From contig NZ_NNBJ01000001.1 of assembly GCF_002803085.1 (NCBI RefSeq), positions 866,656 through 930,655 on the forward strand: 64,000 nucleotides of DNA, read 5' to 3'. Source of the DNA: Streptomyces sp. CB01201. GTDB lineage: Bacteria > Actinomycetota > Actinomycetes > Streptomycetales > Streptomycetaceae. Numbering within the stretch: position 1 is the first letter of the stretch; every line of letters begins with the position of its first letter. Made by a program: the position numbers and the translations under genes. Below, piece by piece: positions 1 to 8,684 of the stretch. The notes under the pieces are model-generated. The model saw only the letters and a program-made list of their open reading frames with translations, was not told the DNA's origin and did not search any database.

Positions 1-432
1 CAGGAAGAGCGGCAGCAGGAACAGGATGCCGGGGAACATCTGGGTGGACAGCACGGTGACCGTGAAGACGCGCTTGCCGCGGAAGGAGTAGCGGCTGACC
101 GCGTACGCCGCGAAGACGGCGATCACGACCGAGCAGACCGTCGCGGTGCCCGCCACGATGAGCGAGTTCACGAAGTAGCGCGCCAGCGGGACGGTCGACC
201 AGATGTCGATGTACGGGCGGATCGTGAGACCGCTGGGCAGCCAGCGGAACTTCCCGGAGACGTCCTGGAGCGGCTTGAGCGAGCTGGACACCATGACGTA
301 CACGGGCAGCAGCACGAAGCCGGTGAGCAGGGTGAGGAAGACGCGCCGCGACCACAGGAAGGAACGCGGCGGCGCCATCGGTGAGGGCGCGGGCCGGCGG
401 GACGTCCGGGGAGCGTCGGTGGTGCTAGACAT
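1..432 (-). CDS. Carbohydrate ABC transporter permease, MalG type (partial, C-terminus outside window)
   Basis: This is the second inner-membrane channel subunit of a sugar importer; only the first 144 codons are inside the window. A cytoplasmic N-tail rich in Pro, Arg and Ser leads into the first membrane segment (residues about 28-48, FLTLLTGFVLLPVYVMVSS). A periplasmic stretch follows, then a second and third hydrophobic segment with the conserved ARYFVNSLIVAG stretch of MalG-like permeases. The EAA loop that contacts the ATPase is not in the window. The ATG at 432 overlaps the stop of the upstream permease by 8 bases, which implies translational coupling in one operon with the binding protein. 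No ATPase gene is seen; Streptomyces importers of this kind usually share MsiK, so this is expected. Confidence 0.9.
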   Translation of the reverse strand, partial: MSSTTDAPRTSRRPAPSPMAPPRSFLWSRRVFLTLLTGFVLLPVYVMVSSSLKPLQDVSGKFRWLPSGLTIRPYIDIWSTVPLARYFVNSLIVAGTATVCSVVIAVFAAYAVSRYSFRGKRVFTVTVLSTQMFPGILFLLPLFL

Positions 433-1435
433 CGGCCGTCTTCCTTCCTCGGGAGGTCAGCAGCAGATAGCCGCCCGTCACGATCAGCAGGAAGAGCAGC
501 AGCAGGACGGACATGGCGGAGCCGGTGCCGAAGTTCCAGGTGACGAAGGACGACTGGTAGATGTGGATGGAGATCAGGTCCGCCGCCGCGGGCGCCGACT
601 TGCCGAACAGGACGTACGGCGTGTTGAAGTCGTTGAACGTCCACAGGAACAGCACCAGGACGAGGACTTGGTTGACGGGACGCAGCGAGGGCAGTGTGAT
701 CCGACGGATCTGCTGCAACATGCCCGCCCCGTCGAGCGCGGCGGCCTCGTACAGCTCCTTCGGAATGTTCTGGAGGCCGGCCATCACGATGAGGAAGGCG
801 AACGGCCAGCCCTTCCACACCGACACGATCAGCAGGGCGTAGAAGCTGTTGTCGCCGATGAGCCAGAAGGAGGGCTTGTCGGTGAGGTGCAGCTGGTCGT
901 GCAGGACGTGGTTCACCAGGCCGTTGTCGTGCTGGAACATGAACGCCCAGGTGATGACGGCCGCGTAGACGGGCAGCGCGTACGGCACCAGGAAGATGGT
1001 CCGCAGCACGCCCCGGCCGCGGAAGTTGTCCTGGAGGTAGAGCGCGGCCGTGGTGCCGATCAGCCAGCACAGGCTGACCGAGAGGAGCGTGAAGACGACG
1101 GTGACGAGGAACGAGTGCAGCAGCGCCTCGCCGACGGCGCCGTGGAAGTCCACCGCCAGACGGTAGTTGCCGGTGCCGGACCAGGGCGCGGTGCTCCAGT
1201 CGCGGATGTAGAACTGGGTGAGTTCTTTGAAGCTCATCGCGACGCCGATGACCATCGGCACCAGGTGGACGAGGAGTTCGAGGAGCAGGGCCGGAAGCAG
1301 GAGCAGGTACGGCAGTCCGATGCGCCTGATCCGCCCGGGGCGGCGCGGGCCGCGCGCCGCCCCGGGGGAGTGCTCGGGCACCGACCGCGTGCCTGCGGGA
1401 GGGGCCGTGGTCGTCATGAGGGTGTCGGTCCTCAC
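425..1435 (-). CDS. Carbohydrate ABC transporter permease, MalF type
   Basis: This inner-membrane permease of 336 residues is the usual length for the MalF/UgpA class. About six hydrophobic segments can be read, starting with IGLPYLLLLPALLLELLVHL. The EAA-type cytoplasmic loop appears as ELYEAAALDGAGMLQQIRRI, the coupling site for the ATPase. The GTG start at 1435 overlaps the stop of the binding-protein gene as GTGA; an ATG at 1417 is an alternative start that removes six residues. It pairs with the permease that begins at 432. Substrate cannot be read from the permease, but neighbouring beta-glucosidase and beta-glucanase genes suggest a glucan oligosaccharide or glucoside. That link is an inference. 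Confidence 0.93.
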   Translation of the reverse strand: MRTDTLMTTTAPPAGTRSVPEHSPGAARGPRRPGRIRRIGLPYLLLLPALLLELLVHLVPMVIGVAMSFKELTQFYIRDWSTAPWSGTGNYRLAVDFHGAVGEALLHSFLVTVVFTLLSVSLCWLIGTTAALYLQDNFRGRGVLRTIFLVPYALPVYAAVITWAFMFQHDNGLVNHVLHDQLHLTDKPSFWLIGDNSFYALLIVSVWKGWPFAFLIVMAGLQNIPKELYEAAALDGAGMLQQIRRITLPSLRPVNQVLVLVLFLWTFNDFNTPYVLFGKSAPAAADLISIHIYQSSFVTWNFGTGSAMSVLLLLFLLIVTGGYLLLTSRGRKTADV

Positions 1436-2748
1436 TTCGCGGGCATCTGCTGCTGGGCCTTTTGCAGCTTGGCCTTCACCGACTCGGTGGTCACCGTGCG
1501 ACCGGCCGCCGTGTCGGCGAACAGGTCCTTCACGGCGGTGCCGACGGCGGTCTCGAACTGCGACTCGTCGGGCACCTGCGGCAGCGCCTGCGCACTGCTC
1601 GTCAGGGTCTGCCGGAGGACCGCCGTGGCCTGGGAGTTGAAGGCCGGGTCCGACTGTGCCGACTTGACCGGCGGGATGGATCCGTAGGTGGTGTTGAGGA
1701 GCTTCTGCTCCTCGTCGCTGGTCATGAACTTCACGAACTGGGCCGCGCCGTCGAGGTTGTGGGTGTTCTTGAAGACGGCCATGTTGATGCCGGCGACCAT
1801 CGAGTTGGTCTGCGCTCCGGTCCCGGGCGCTCCGGACTGGACGGGGGCCGCGGTCACGCCCCAGTCGGAGTCCTTCATCCCCAGCGACTTGAAGGTGGCC
1901 GACGCGGTCTGCCAGAGCACCATGCCGGTCTTGCCCTTGGCGAAGTCGCTCAGGGACTGGTTCTGGGCGTACTCGGCGTTGCTCTGGTTGACGATCTTGT
2001 CCTTGGCCATCAGATCGACGTACTGCTTGACCGCCGTGACCGCGCCGTCACTGGTGAAGCTGGGCCTGCCGTCCGCGGTGAAGAACTCGGCGCCGTGCTG
2101 CTTGGCGAGCACGAAGACCTGGTGGATGTTGTTCGACAGGTTGGAGCCTTCGGCGCCGAGCCCGTTCCTGCCCGTGCCCTCGATCTTCTTGCCGTCGACG
2201 ACCAGCTCGTCCCAGGTGGCCGGGGGCTTGGTGATCCCCGCGTCCGCGAAGGCCTGCTTGTTGTAGTAGAGCGCGTACGACATCGAGTACAGCGGCACCG
2301 CGGCCGGGTCCTTGCCCGGGACTCCGGTGGAGCCGAGCGCCGAGTCGACGAACCGGTCCTTGCCGCCGATCTTGGAGAAGTTGGCGGCGTCCCACGGCAG
2401 CAGCGCGCCGGTCGCCTGCAAGGAGGCGCTCCAGCTGTTGCCGATGTTCATCACGTCCGGGCCCTGGCCCGACGTGGTGGCGGTCAGGATCCGGTTGAGC
2501 AGATCCGCCCAGGGCACGACCTCCAGCTTGACCTTGATGCCCGTCTGCTTCTCGAACTTGTCGAGCTCGGGCTGGAGGACCTTCTCGTCCACCGAGATGC
2601 TGGCGCCCTGGTTGGAGGCCCAGTACGTGAGCGTCTTGGGCGAGTCGTTGGAACCGCCGCCGGAGGCGGAGCCACCGCCGCAGGCCGTGGCCGCGAGGGC
2701 GAGTGAAAGGGTGGCGGCGCCTATGGCCGCGGCTCTGATGGTGCGCAT
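1432..2748 (-). CDS. Extracellular sugar-binding lipoprotein of ABC importer
   Basis: The 438-residue product is a family 1 solute-binding protein. A signal peptide ends in a lipobox (LALAATAC, Cys at residue 23) followed by a flexible Gly/Ser linker, so the mature protein is anchored outside the membrane. The body contains the usual cluster-B pattern: LEVVPWADLLNRI, GQGPDVMNIGNSWS, and GMVLWQTASA. It is the first gene of the binding-protein/permease/permease operon and overlaps the next gene by four bases. The start at 2748 follows AGGGG. The next gene upstream, for a LacI regulator, lies on the same strand across a 450-base gap, so this operon probably has its own promoter. Confidence 0.93.
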   Translation of the reverse strand: MRTIRAAAIGAATLSLALAATACGGGSASGGGSNDSPKTLTYWASNQGASISVDEKVLQPELDKFEKQTGIKVKLEVVPWADLLNRILTATTSGQGPDVMNIGNSWSASLQATGALLPWDAANFSKIGGKDRFVDSALGSTGVPGKDPAAVPLYSMSYALYYNKQAFADAGITKPPATWDELVVDGKKIEGTGRNGLGAEGSNLSNNIHQVFVLAKQHGAEFFTADGRPSFTSDGAVTAVKQYVDLMAKDKIVNQSNAEYAQNQSLSDFAKGKTGMVLWQTASATFKSLGMKDSDWGVTAAPVQSGAPGTGAQTNSMVAGINMAVFKNTHNLDGAAQFVKFMTSDEEQKLLNTTYGSIPPVKSAQSDPAFNSQATAVLRQTLTSSAQALPQVPDESQFETAVGTAVKDLFADTAAGRTVTTESVKAKLQKAQQQMPAK

Positions 2749-3201
2749 GGCCCCTGGTGTCCCTTCCCGGGAGTCGAAAACCGTGAGGTCGCCTTCGGAG
2801 ACGCCGGAACGGCGGCGTTCGACTCCTGAAGGTCCGCATGGCTTAATTTAAGACGTGAGTTAAGCGGCGCCGGAAGTGAGGCGTCAAGATGTAAAGCAGG
2901 GTGTCTCATCCAACGAACTCGCCGCGTGAGGTGCCCGAGTCGGTGTCTGCGGCGGCTGTACGGCCTGTCACCTGCGACGGCGCGACCGGACCGTGCTTTG
3001 CAACGGTTGTATCTCGGTCGGGTGTTGAGCCCGGGGCCCCGATTGATGGGTTCAGTGTCCGCTCGGTACGCCGCGAAGTGACATGACACGCGCGCTCTGC
3101 TGATACACCGTCAACTGCTCGGCCCGGGATGGGTGCTGGGGACGCCGAGGGTGTCACCACGACGTCGCCAGCAGGTGCTCCGCCGTGGCGGCCGGCCGTG
3201 G
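2749..3201. other. Intergenic region between sugar-binding protein and LacI gene
   Basis: These 453 bases hold no convincing coding frame. The part next to the binding-protein gene is unusually AT-rich for this genome and contains the inverted repeat listed at 2841-2865. A second short palindrome, CAAC-G-GTTG at 3001-3009 within TTTGCAACGGTTGTA, resembles a LacI-family half-site pair but lies about 250 bases from the start codon. A TTGACG hexamer reads on the minus strand at 2887-2882. No GAGCGCTC box like those in the neighbouring glucanase promoters is present here. Confidence 0.5.
2841..2865. promoter_or_regulatory. AT-rich inverted repeat upstream of the sugar importer
   Basis: GCTTAA at 2841-2846 is repeated inverted as TTAAGC at 2860-2865, and a nested palindrome CTTAA-T-TTAAG occupies 2842-2852. 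The element is about 95 bases upstream of the binding-protein start, in promoter position, and is a conspicuous AT island in a GC-rich sequence. It may be an operator or may overlap the -10 region of the importer promoter. The regulator is not identifiable from the sequence. Confidence 0.4.
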
Positions 3202-4242
3202 TTACGCCGTCTCGCGGATGACCAGTTCGGGGTCGAAGACCACGGAAGTCGCCTCCGTGCGCTCGCCACGGATGTGCTGGTCCAGGAGCCGGGCCATCTC
3301 CGCCGCCATCTGCTCCACCGGTTGACGGACCGTGGTCAGCGGCGGGCGGCAGGACAGGGCGATGCCGGAGTCGTCGAACCCGATCACCGCCACGTCGTCC
3401 GGCACCCGCCGCCCCCGCTCCCGCAGGAGCTGGCAGACACCCTGGGCCATGAGGTCGTTGGCCGCGAACACGCCGTCCACATCGGGGTGTTCGGCCAGGA
3501 GACGGGTCATGGCGGCGATGCCGCTGGCCAGGGTGAAGCCGCCCTCGGCGACCGGCACATACGGATGGCCGCCCCGCGCCATCGTGTCGCGGAACCCGGC
3601 GAGCCGCTCCTGACTGGCGGGCACGGCCAAAGGCCCCGCCACCGTCGCCGGGCGCCGGCAGCCTCGTTCCAGGAGCCGCCGGGCTGCGAGCCGTCCGCCG
3701 TCGCGGTGGTCCAGGTCCACATAGCTCAGCGGCACCGCCGGTGTGGGACGCGCGAACAGGACGGTCGGCAGGTGCGCCGCCGCGAGCAGGGTGGGCAGCG
3801 GGTCGTCGGGGTGTGTCGAGACGACCAGCGCGCCGTCGGCGCGACCCTGCCGCAGATAGGTGAGCACCTCGTGGCGGTCGTCGGGCGACTCGGCGAACAT
3901 CAGGACGGGGTGCATCGAGCGCGGTCGCAGGAAGCCGACCACCCCCGCGACCACCCGGCCGAAGAACGGGTCGGCGAAGACCCGCGCGGCGAAGGCCTCC
4001 TGGCTCTCCTCGGGGCCGCCGCCCGCGCCGGACACCACCAGGGCGATGGTCTCGGCGCGCCGGGTCACCAGGGACCGGGCCGCCCGGTTGGGCGCGTAAC
4101 CCGTGCGCTCGATCGCCCGCTGTACCTGTTCCTGGATCGCCGGGTCCACATTGCGGACGCCGTTGACGACCCGGGACACGGTCGCCCGGGAGACGCCCGC
4201 CTCGCGGGCGACGTCCTCAAGGGTGGGGGCCTGCCTGCTCAT
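3202..4242 (-). CDS. LacI-family transcriptional regulator (CebR/BglR-like)
   Basis: This 346-residue repressor has the canonical LacI helix-turn-helix and hinge at the N-terminus (APTLEDVAREAGVSRATVSR, residues 5-24) and a periplasmic-binding-protein-like sensor domain in the rest. The ATG at 4242 is chosen because the LacI domain begins a few residues after it; an upstream in-frame start would add 28 unrelated residues. It sits between the glucan hydrolases and the sugar importer, all on the same strand. An AGAGCGCTCT palindrome lies 37 bases upstream of its start, which suggests autoregulation, and related boxes precede the DUF1996 and GH55 genes. By analogy with CebR-type regulators it is probably released by a beta-glucan oligosaccharide; that ligand is inferred. 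Confidence 0.93.
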   Translation of the reverse strand: MSRQAPTLEDVAREAGVSRATVSRVVNGVRNVDPAIQEQVQRAIERTGYAPNRAARSLVTRRAETIALVVSGAGGGPEESQEAFAARVFADPFFGRVVAGVVGFLRPRSMHPVLMFAESPDDRHEVLTYLRQGRADGALVVSTHPDDPLPTLLAAAHLPTVLFARPTPAVPLSYVDLDHRDGGRLAARRLLERGCRRPATVAGPLAVPASQERLAGFRDTMARGGHPYVPVAEGGFTLASGIAAMTRLLAEHPDVDGVFAANDLMAQGVCQLLRERGRRVPDDVAVIGFDDSGIALSCRPPLTTVRQPVEQMAAEMARLLDQHIRGERTEATSVVFDPELVIRETA

Positions 4243-4278
4243 GCCCCGCACCCTAACGGCATGCCGGGGACACCGTAT

Positions 4279-4288
4279 AGAGCGCTCT
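4279..4288. promoter_or_regulatory. Candidate LacI/CebR-type operator, autoregulatory
   Basis: AGAGCGCTCT is a perfect 10-base palindrome with the central CG typical of LacI-family sites and the core of the CebR box known from Streptomyces (TGGGAGCGCTCCCA). It lies 37 bases upstream of the LacI start codon and downstream of the GH3 stop. Two related sites lie at 9889-9906 and 10133-10140. Confidence 0.6.
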
Positions 4289-4342
4289 CCCTCCTCCCGA
4301 AAGGACGCCGGGCCGGTCGTTTCCACGCAGGTGCGAGCAGAC

Positions 4343-6784
4343 TCAGCCGGCCGCCCGCAGTGCCACTTCCAGGGACAGCGGTACGTCCCCCGCGGAGCGG
4401 CCCGCGAGCACCCGGAAGGGCCCCGCCTCGGTGCGCCAGCGGCCCGCGCGCTCGTCCCAGTGCCGCAGTGCCTTCGCCGGGACGTGCACGACCGCCGTCA
4501 CCGTCTGCCCGGCACGGGCATGCACGGCCGCATAGCCCGCGAACCACCGTCGCGGGTACTCCACCGCGCCGTCGGGCCGGGCCAGATACACCTGGACCAC
4601 CTCACGGCCCGAGCGGGGACCGGTGTTGCGTACCCGGACACGCACGGCGAAGGACTGGCCCACCGTGAGTTCCGGCGGTCCGCTCAGCTCCTCGTAGTCC
4701 CAGGACGTGAACCCCAGGCCGTGTCCGAACCAATAGGCCGGTGTCCGGCCCGCCCGCAGCCAGCCCCGGTGACCGATGTGCAGTCCCTCGGTGTAGTCGA
4801 GGCGTCCGTCGGACGGGGAGGTGTTGGTGACGGGGGCGTCGGCGAGCGTGGCCGGCCAGGTGGTGGGCAGGCGCCCGCCCGGTTCCCGCAGCCCGAACAG
4901 CACATCGGCGAGGGCCGCGCCGCCCTCCTGGCCGGGAAACCAGGACAGGAGCAGCGCCCCGACCTCATTCCGCCAGGGCAGCTCCACCGGCCCACCGCTG
5001 TTGACGATCACCACCGTGCGGGGATTGGCCGCCGCGACCGCGCGGACCAGGGCGTCCTGATCGGAGCCGAGCCGCAGATGGACGCGGTCCCGGCCCTCGC
5101 ACTCGTCGTCCTCGGTCGTGCCGACGACCACGATCGCCACGTCCGAGGTGCGGGCCGCCCGCGCTGCGGCGTCCAGCGCGGCGTCCGTGTCGGGGACGGG
5201 CGGGGCGGCGCCGACGATCACCGCGCGACCCGTGTCCGGGGCGAGCTCGCGACGCGCGACAAGGAGGGGGAGGGTACCTGCCGTGACCTCGGCCGTGACG
5301 GTCCGCACCGGAGGCATGACATGGATCAGGGCCGGGTCGTCGGTCTCCCTGGCGAAGTCGCCGTTCAGGAGCTCGCGGTCGTCCAGGCGCAGGCTCATCC
5401 GGCCGAAGCCGGCGATGCCGAACGTCCAGGCCCCCGTCTCGCGCGGACGCAGCTGGGCCCGGATCTCCACCGTGTGCGCGCCCGGAGGCAGCTCGGGCTC
5501 CAACTGCCTTGCACAGAAGCGGTGTTCGGCGTGCAGCTCGACTCCGTCGGCGTCCAGGATCCGCAACAGGACACCGGGCGCCCCGGAGTCCGGATCGGTG
5601 CACAGGGTCCCGTCCAGCGCGGGCGGTGGCCCGGCGAGGGTGGGGCCCGGCACATGCACCACTTCCGCCCGGCCGCGCAGCCGCCCGCGCACGCCGTCCA
5701 GGAGGCCGACCTCGGCCTGTGGGAACACCCCTGCGCTGCCGCCCCCCTGGGTGCGGGTGCGCGTGGCACGGGCGCCGATGACGGCCACCGTCGCCAGGCG
5801 CTCGGTGTCCAGCGGCAGGACGTCCCGGTTGGCCAGCAGGACCGTACCGGCGGCCGCCGCCCGGCGTACCAGGGCCCGAACCGCCGCCGGGCGCGGACGC
5901 GGCCGGCTGGGCGGCCGGTCCATCGAGCCCAACGCGCCGAGCCAGTGGCCCAGTTGAAGCAGATGGCGCACCTTGGCGTCCACGGCCTCCTGGGGGACCT
6001 CCCCCCGCTCCACCGCTCGCAGCAGCGCGTCCCCCCACGCTCCCTCGGGCCCCGGCATCACCAGATCGAGGCCGGCGCGCGCGGTCTCGCACGTGCTGCG
6101 GACCGCCCCCCAGTCCGATACGACCACGCCGTCGAAGCCCCACTCGGTCCGCAGCGGGGTGGTGAGCAGTGAACTCGCCGTCGTGGTCGTGCCGTTGACC
6201 GCGTTGTAGCCCGCCATGACGACCCGGACGCCGGCCGCCACCGCCGCCTCGAACGGCGCGAGGTACACCTCCCTGAGCGCCCGTTCCCCGACCCGCACGT
6301 CCACGGTCAGCCGGTCCGTCTCGGAGTCGTTGGCCACATAGTGCTTGGCCGCGGCGGCCACCCCCTGTGACTGGACGCCGCGTACCAGGGCCGCCCCCAT
6401 GCGGCCGGTCAGTTCGGGGTCCTCCGAGAGGCACTCGAAATGCCGGCCGCCGAGGGGGCTGCGATGCAGATTGAGGTTGGGCGCGAGAACCACGTGCACG
6501 CCCTTGCGCCGCGCCTCCAGGGCGAGGAGCGAGCCGAGCCGCTCGACCAGCGGCTCGTCCCAGGTGGCGGCGAGGGCGGTGGCCGAGGGCAGAAGCACGG
6601 CGGTGTGCCGCTCGTCCCACGACGGGCCGCGCACCCCCGCCGGGCCGTCCGACATCACCCACGGCCGCAGCTCGACGGCCGGCTCCGCCGCCGTGCGCCA
6701 GGTGTCCGCGCCGGTGAGCAGCCTCACCTTCGCCTCCGGCGTGAGCTTGTCGATCAGCCGGTCGAGCTCGTCCTCGTCCCTCAT
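4343..6784 (-). CDS. GH3 beta-glucosidase with PA14 and fibronectin-like C-terminal domains
   Basis: This 813-residue glycoside hydrolase family 3 enzyme should release glucose from beta-glucosides or beta-glucan oligosaccharides with retention. The (beta/alpha)8 domain carries the family pattern APNLNLHRSP (101-110), KHYVANDSE (147-155) and GFDGVVVSDWGAV, whose Asp224 is the expected nucleophile. The alpha/beta sandwich domain follows from about residue 310, with a PA14-like insertion around 370-500, and a fibronectin III-like domain closes the protein (VRVRVRNTGPRSGREVVQVY). No signal peptide is present, so it probably acts inside the cell on imported oligosaccharides. It lies 46 bases downstream of the secreted glycosidase gene, probably in the same operon. 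Confidence 0.93.
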   Translation of the reverse strand: MRDEDELDRLIDKLTPEAKVRLLTGADTWRTAAEPAVELRPWVMSDGPAGVRGPSWDERHTAVLLPSATALAATWDEPLVERLGSLLALEARRKGVHVVLAPNLNLHRSPLGGRHFECLSEDPELTGRMGAALVRGVQSQGVAAAAKHYVANDSETDRLTVDVRVGERALREVYLAPFEAAVAAGVRVVMAGYNAVNGTTTTASSLLTTPLRTEWGFDGVVVSDWGAVRSTCETARAGLDLVMPGPEGAWGDALLRAVERGEVPQEAVDAKVRHLLQLGHWLGALGSMDRPPSRPRPRPAAVRALVRRAAAAGTVLLANRDVLPLDTERLATVAVIGARATRTRTQGGGSAGVFPQAEVGLLDGVRGRLRGRAEVVHVPGPTLAGPPPALDGTLCTDPDSGAPGVLLRILDADGVELHAEHRFCARQLEPELPPGAHTVEIRAQLRPRETGAWTFGIAGFGRMSLRLDDRELLNGDFARETDDPALIHVMPPVRTVTAEVTAGTLPLLVARRELAPDTGRAVIVGAAPPVPDTDAALDAAARAARTSDVAIVVVGTTEDDECEGRDRVHLRLGSDQDALVRAVAAANPRTVVIVNSGGPVELPWRNEVGALLLSWFPGQEGGAALADVLFGLREPGGRLPTTWPATLADAPVTNTSPSDGRLDYTEGLHIGHRGWLRAGRTPAYWFGHGLGFTSWDYEELSGPPELTVGQSFAVRVRVRNTGPRSGREVVQVYLARPDGAVEYPRRWFAGYAAVHARAGQTVTAVVHVPAKALRHWDERAGRWRTEAGPFRVLAGRSAGDVPLSLEVALRAAG

Positions 6785-6831
6785 CCCGTCCCCCCTCGTC
6801 GCCCGTCCCCGTACTCGTCAGTGACGGGTTG

Positions 6832-8586
6832 TCAGTTATAGATGCCGAACTCGTACAGCGAGTAGCCGTAACCGGTCCCGCGCGCGGTGCCGTTGACGCG
6901 GACGTAGCGTCCGGTGCCCTGGAGATCGAAGTCGTCCACACCGCCGTTGCCGTCGGTCACCGTGCGCAGGGTTGCCCAGTTCTGGCCGTCGTCGGACGTC
7001 TGGATGGAGTAGGCCTTGGCGTACGAGGCCTCCCACAGCAACTGCACGTGCTTGAACGACGTGCGGGTGCCGAGGTCCACCTGGAGCCACTGCGGGTCGC
7101 TCCAGTCGCTGGCCCAGCGGGTGGTGTTGTTGCCGTCCACCGCGTTCGCCGCCGTGCACGGGCAGTCGCCGTAACTCGCCTGGAAGGACGAGGCGGTGGC
7201 GGGTTTGCCGCGGGCGATGTTCGTTCCGTTCACCACGGGTGGCACGACCTTGATGGAGCGGGTCTCGACGCCGACATTGCCGTGGCCGTCGGTCGCCTTG
7301 ACGTAGACCTTCCAGACGCCCGGCCGGTCCGGCGCGGTGAACTTCAGCCTGCCGCCGCCCAGGTTGGTGAACGGCAGGGACACCAACTGCTTGCTGGCGT
7401 CAATGTAGTTGCTGTTGTCCAGGACCTCATAGGTGATCGGATCGCCGTTGGGGTCGGTGGCCCGGACGTCCAGCGTGACATCACGGCCGGCCTGCACACT
7501 GCCCGCGCCGCCCTCGACATCGAGCGCGGAGATGACCGGGGAAGTGTTGTCGTGCGAGGTGTCCGCGCCGTACGCACGCTTCACCGCGTAGTAGGAAAGC
7601 CGCTTCTGGCCGGCGGGCAGCAGGTTGAACCAGATGCCACCGAAGTCGTACTCCGTGCCGTAGTGGAACATCGTCGCACCCAGGGCGACACCCTTGTGTC
7701 CCGTGACGCAGCCCCACGCCTTGGTGTAACCGTCGGCCTTGGCCTGGTCGGTGGGCTCCTGCGGCACGCCGTTGGCGTCGTTGGGCACCTCCCACTCGCC
7801 GGCGGGCCCGGTCTCCGTGACGATGTACGGCTTGTTGTAACCGCCCTGCTCCCATGCCGACTTGACGTCGCACACGGCGTTGTAGGAGTTGACCGCGTAC
7901 AGGTCGAGGTCGGGAGCGTTCTTCTTGAAGTACGGCCACGCTCCCACCCAGGCGTCGGTCGAGGTCACCGGGTGGTTGGGATCGATGCTGTGGATCTTCT
8001 TGGTGATGTCATTGACGAGCGTGGTGTAGGCGTTGCGCTGCTGCTCCAACGCGGTGCCGCTGTAACAGTTCTGGAGGCCGAGCACGGATTCGTTGCCGAC
8101 GTCCCACATCAGGACCCCGGGGTTGTCCTTGTAGGTCTGCACCCACTTCGGGAACTCGTCGAGCACCTGGTTCTTGTACGCCGTGTCGGTGAGGTAGTTG
8201 ACACAGCCGCCCGAGCCGGGACCGCCGCCCGGCTGGAGCCAGAACCCGGCGATCACCTTGATGCCGTGCGCCGCGGCCGAGTCGAAGAGGGGCTTGCTTG
8301 AGGCGTCGGTGCCCCAGGTGCGGATGGTGTTGACGCCCATGGACTGGAGGTCGGGCAGGTACTTGTCGGCATCCGCGACGGAGGGACCCCAGGTCAGGCC
8401 CTTGATCTGGTACGGATGTCCGTCCACGGACAGCTGCCAGTTGCCCTGGGTGCCGGTCACTTTGACGACACTTCCGGCGGCGTGCGCGGTCGTCGCGGGC
8501 AGGGCGGCGAGGGCGCCGACGGTCAGGACTCCTGCGGCCAGGGGGGCCAGCAGTCGGCGTGGGCGGGTGCGGGGTGGTCGGCTCAT
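6832..8586 (-). CDS. Secreted TIM-barrel glycoside hydrolase with C-terminal discoidin (CBM32-like) domain
   Basis: The 584-residue product begins with an Arg-rich signal peptide ending near ATTAHA-AG. The catalytic part resembles GH2/GH5-type clan A barrels: WDVGNES places the acid/base at Glu166 and the strand end IVTETG places the nucleophile at Glu258. A bacterial Ig-like segment (about 395-445) leads to an F5/8-type C module (IARGKPATASS ... WASDWSDPQWLQVDLG), likely for carbohydrate binding. The ATG at 8586 is preceded by AGAGGA; longer in-frame starts add only low-complexity residues. The exact substrate is not evident; beta-glucanase or beta-mannanase-like activity is possible. It is transcribed with the DUF1996 gene upstream and the GH3 gene downstream. 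Confidence 0.85.
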   Translation of the reverse strand: MSRPPRTRPRRLLAPLAAGVLTVGALAALPATTAHAAGSVVKVTGTQGNWQLSVDGHPYQIKGLTWGPSVADADKYLPDLQSMGVNTIRTWGTDASSKPLFDSAAAHGIKVIAGFWLQPGGGPGSGGCVNYLTDTAYKNQVLDEFPKWVQTYKDNPGVLMWDVGNESVLGLQNCYSGTALEQQRNAYTTLVNDITKKIHSIDPNHPVTSTDAWVGAWPYFKKNAPDLDLYAVNSYNAVCDVKSAWEQGGYNKPYIVTETGPAGEWEVPNDANGVPQEPTDQAKADGYTKAWGCVTGHKGVALGATMFHYGTEYDFGGIWFNLLPAGQKRLSYYAVKRAYGADTSHDNTSPVISALDVEGGAGSVQAGRDVTLDVRATDPNGDPITYEVLDNSNYIDASKQLVSLPFTNLGGGRLKFTAPDRPGVWKVYVKATDGHGNVGVETRSIKVVPPVVNGTNIARGKPATASSFQASYGDCPCTAANAVDGNNTTRWASDWSDPQWLQVDLGTRTSFKHVQLLWEASYAKAYSIQTSDDGQNWATLRTVTDGNGGVDDFDLQGTGRYVRVNGTARGTGYGYSLYEFGIYN

Positions 8587-8684
8587 TGCGGGTCCTCTTG
8601 GTGTGGGGGCCGGTGGTGGTGGCCGGCCCGGCCGCGGCGGGACGACGGGGCGGCCGGGCCGGCGTATGGGGAGGGCGAACTGGC

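Noticed and set aside
203..1687. Long plus-strand open frame opposite the permease genes
   Set aside because: Its composition (Arg, Gly, Val, His, Gln-rich without domain patterns) is that of an antisense frame in GC-rich DNA; the minus strand holds two clear permeases.
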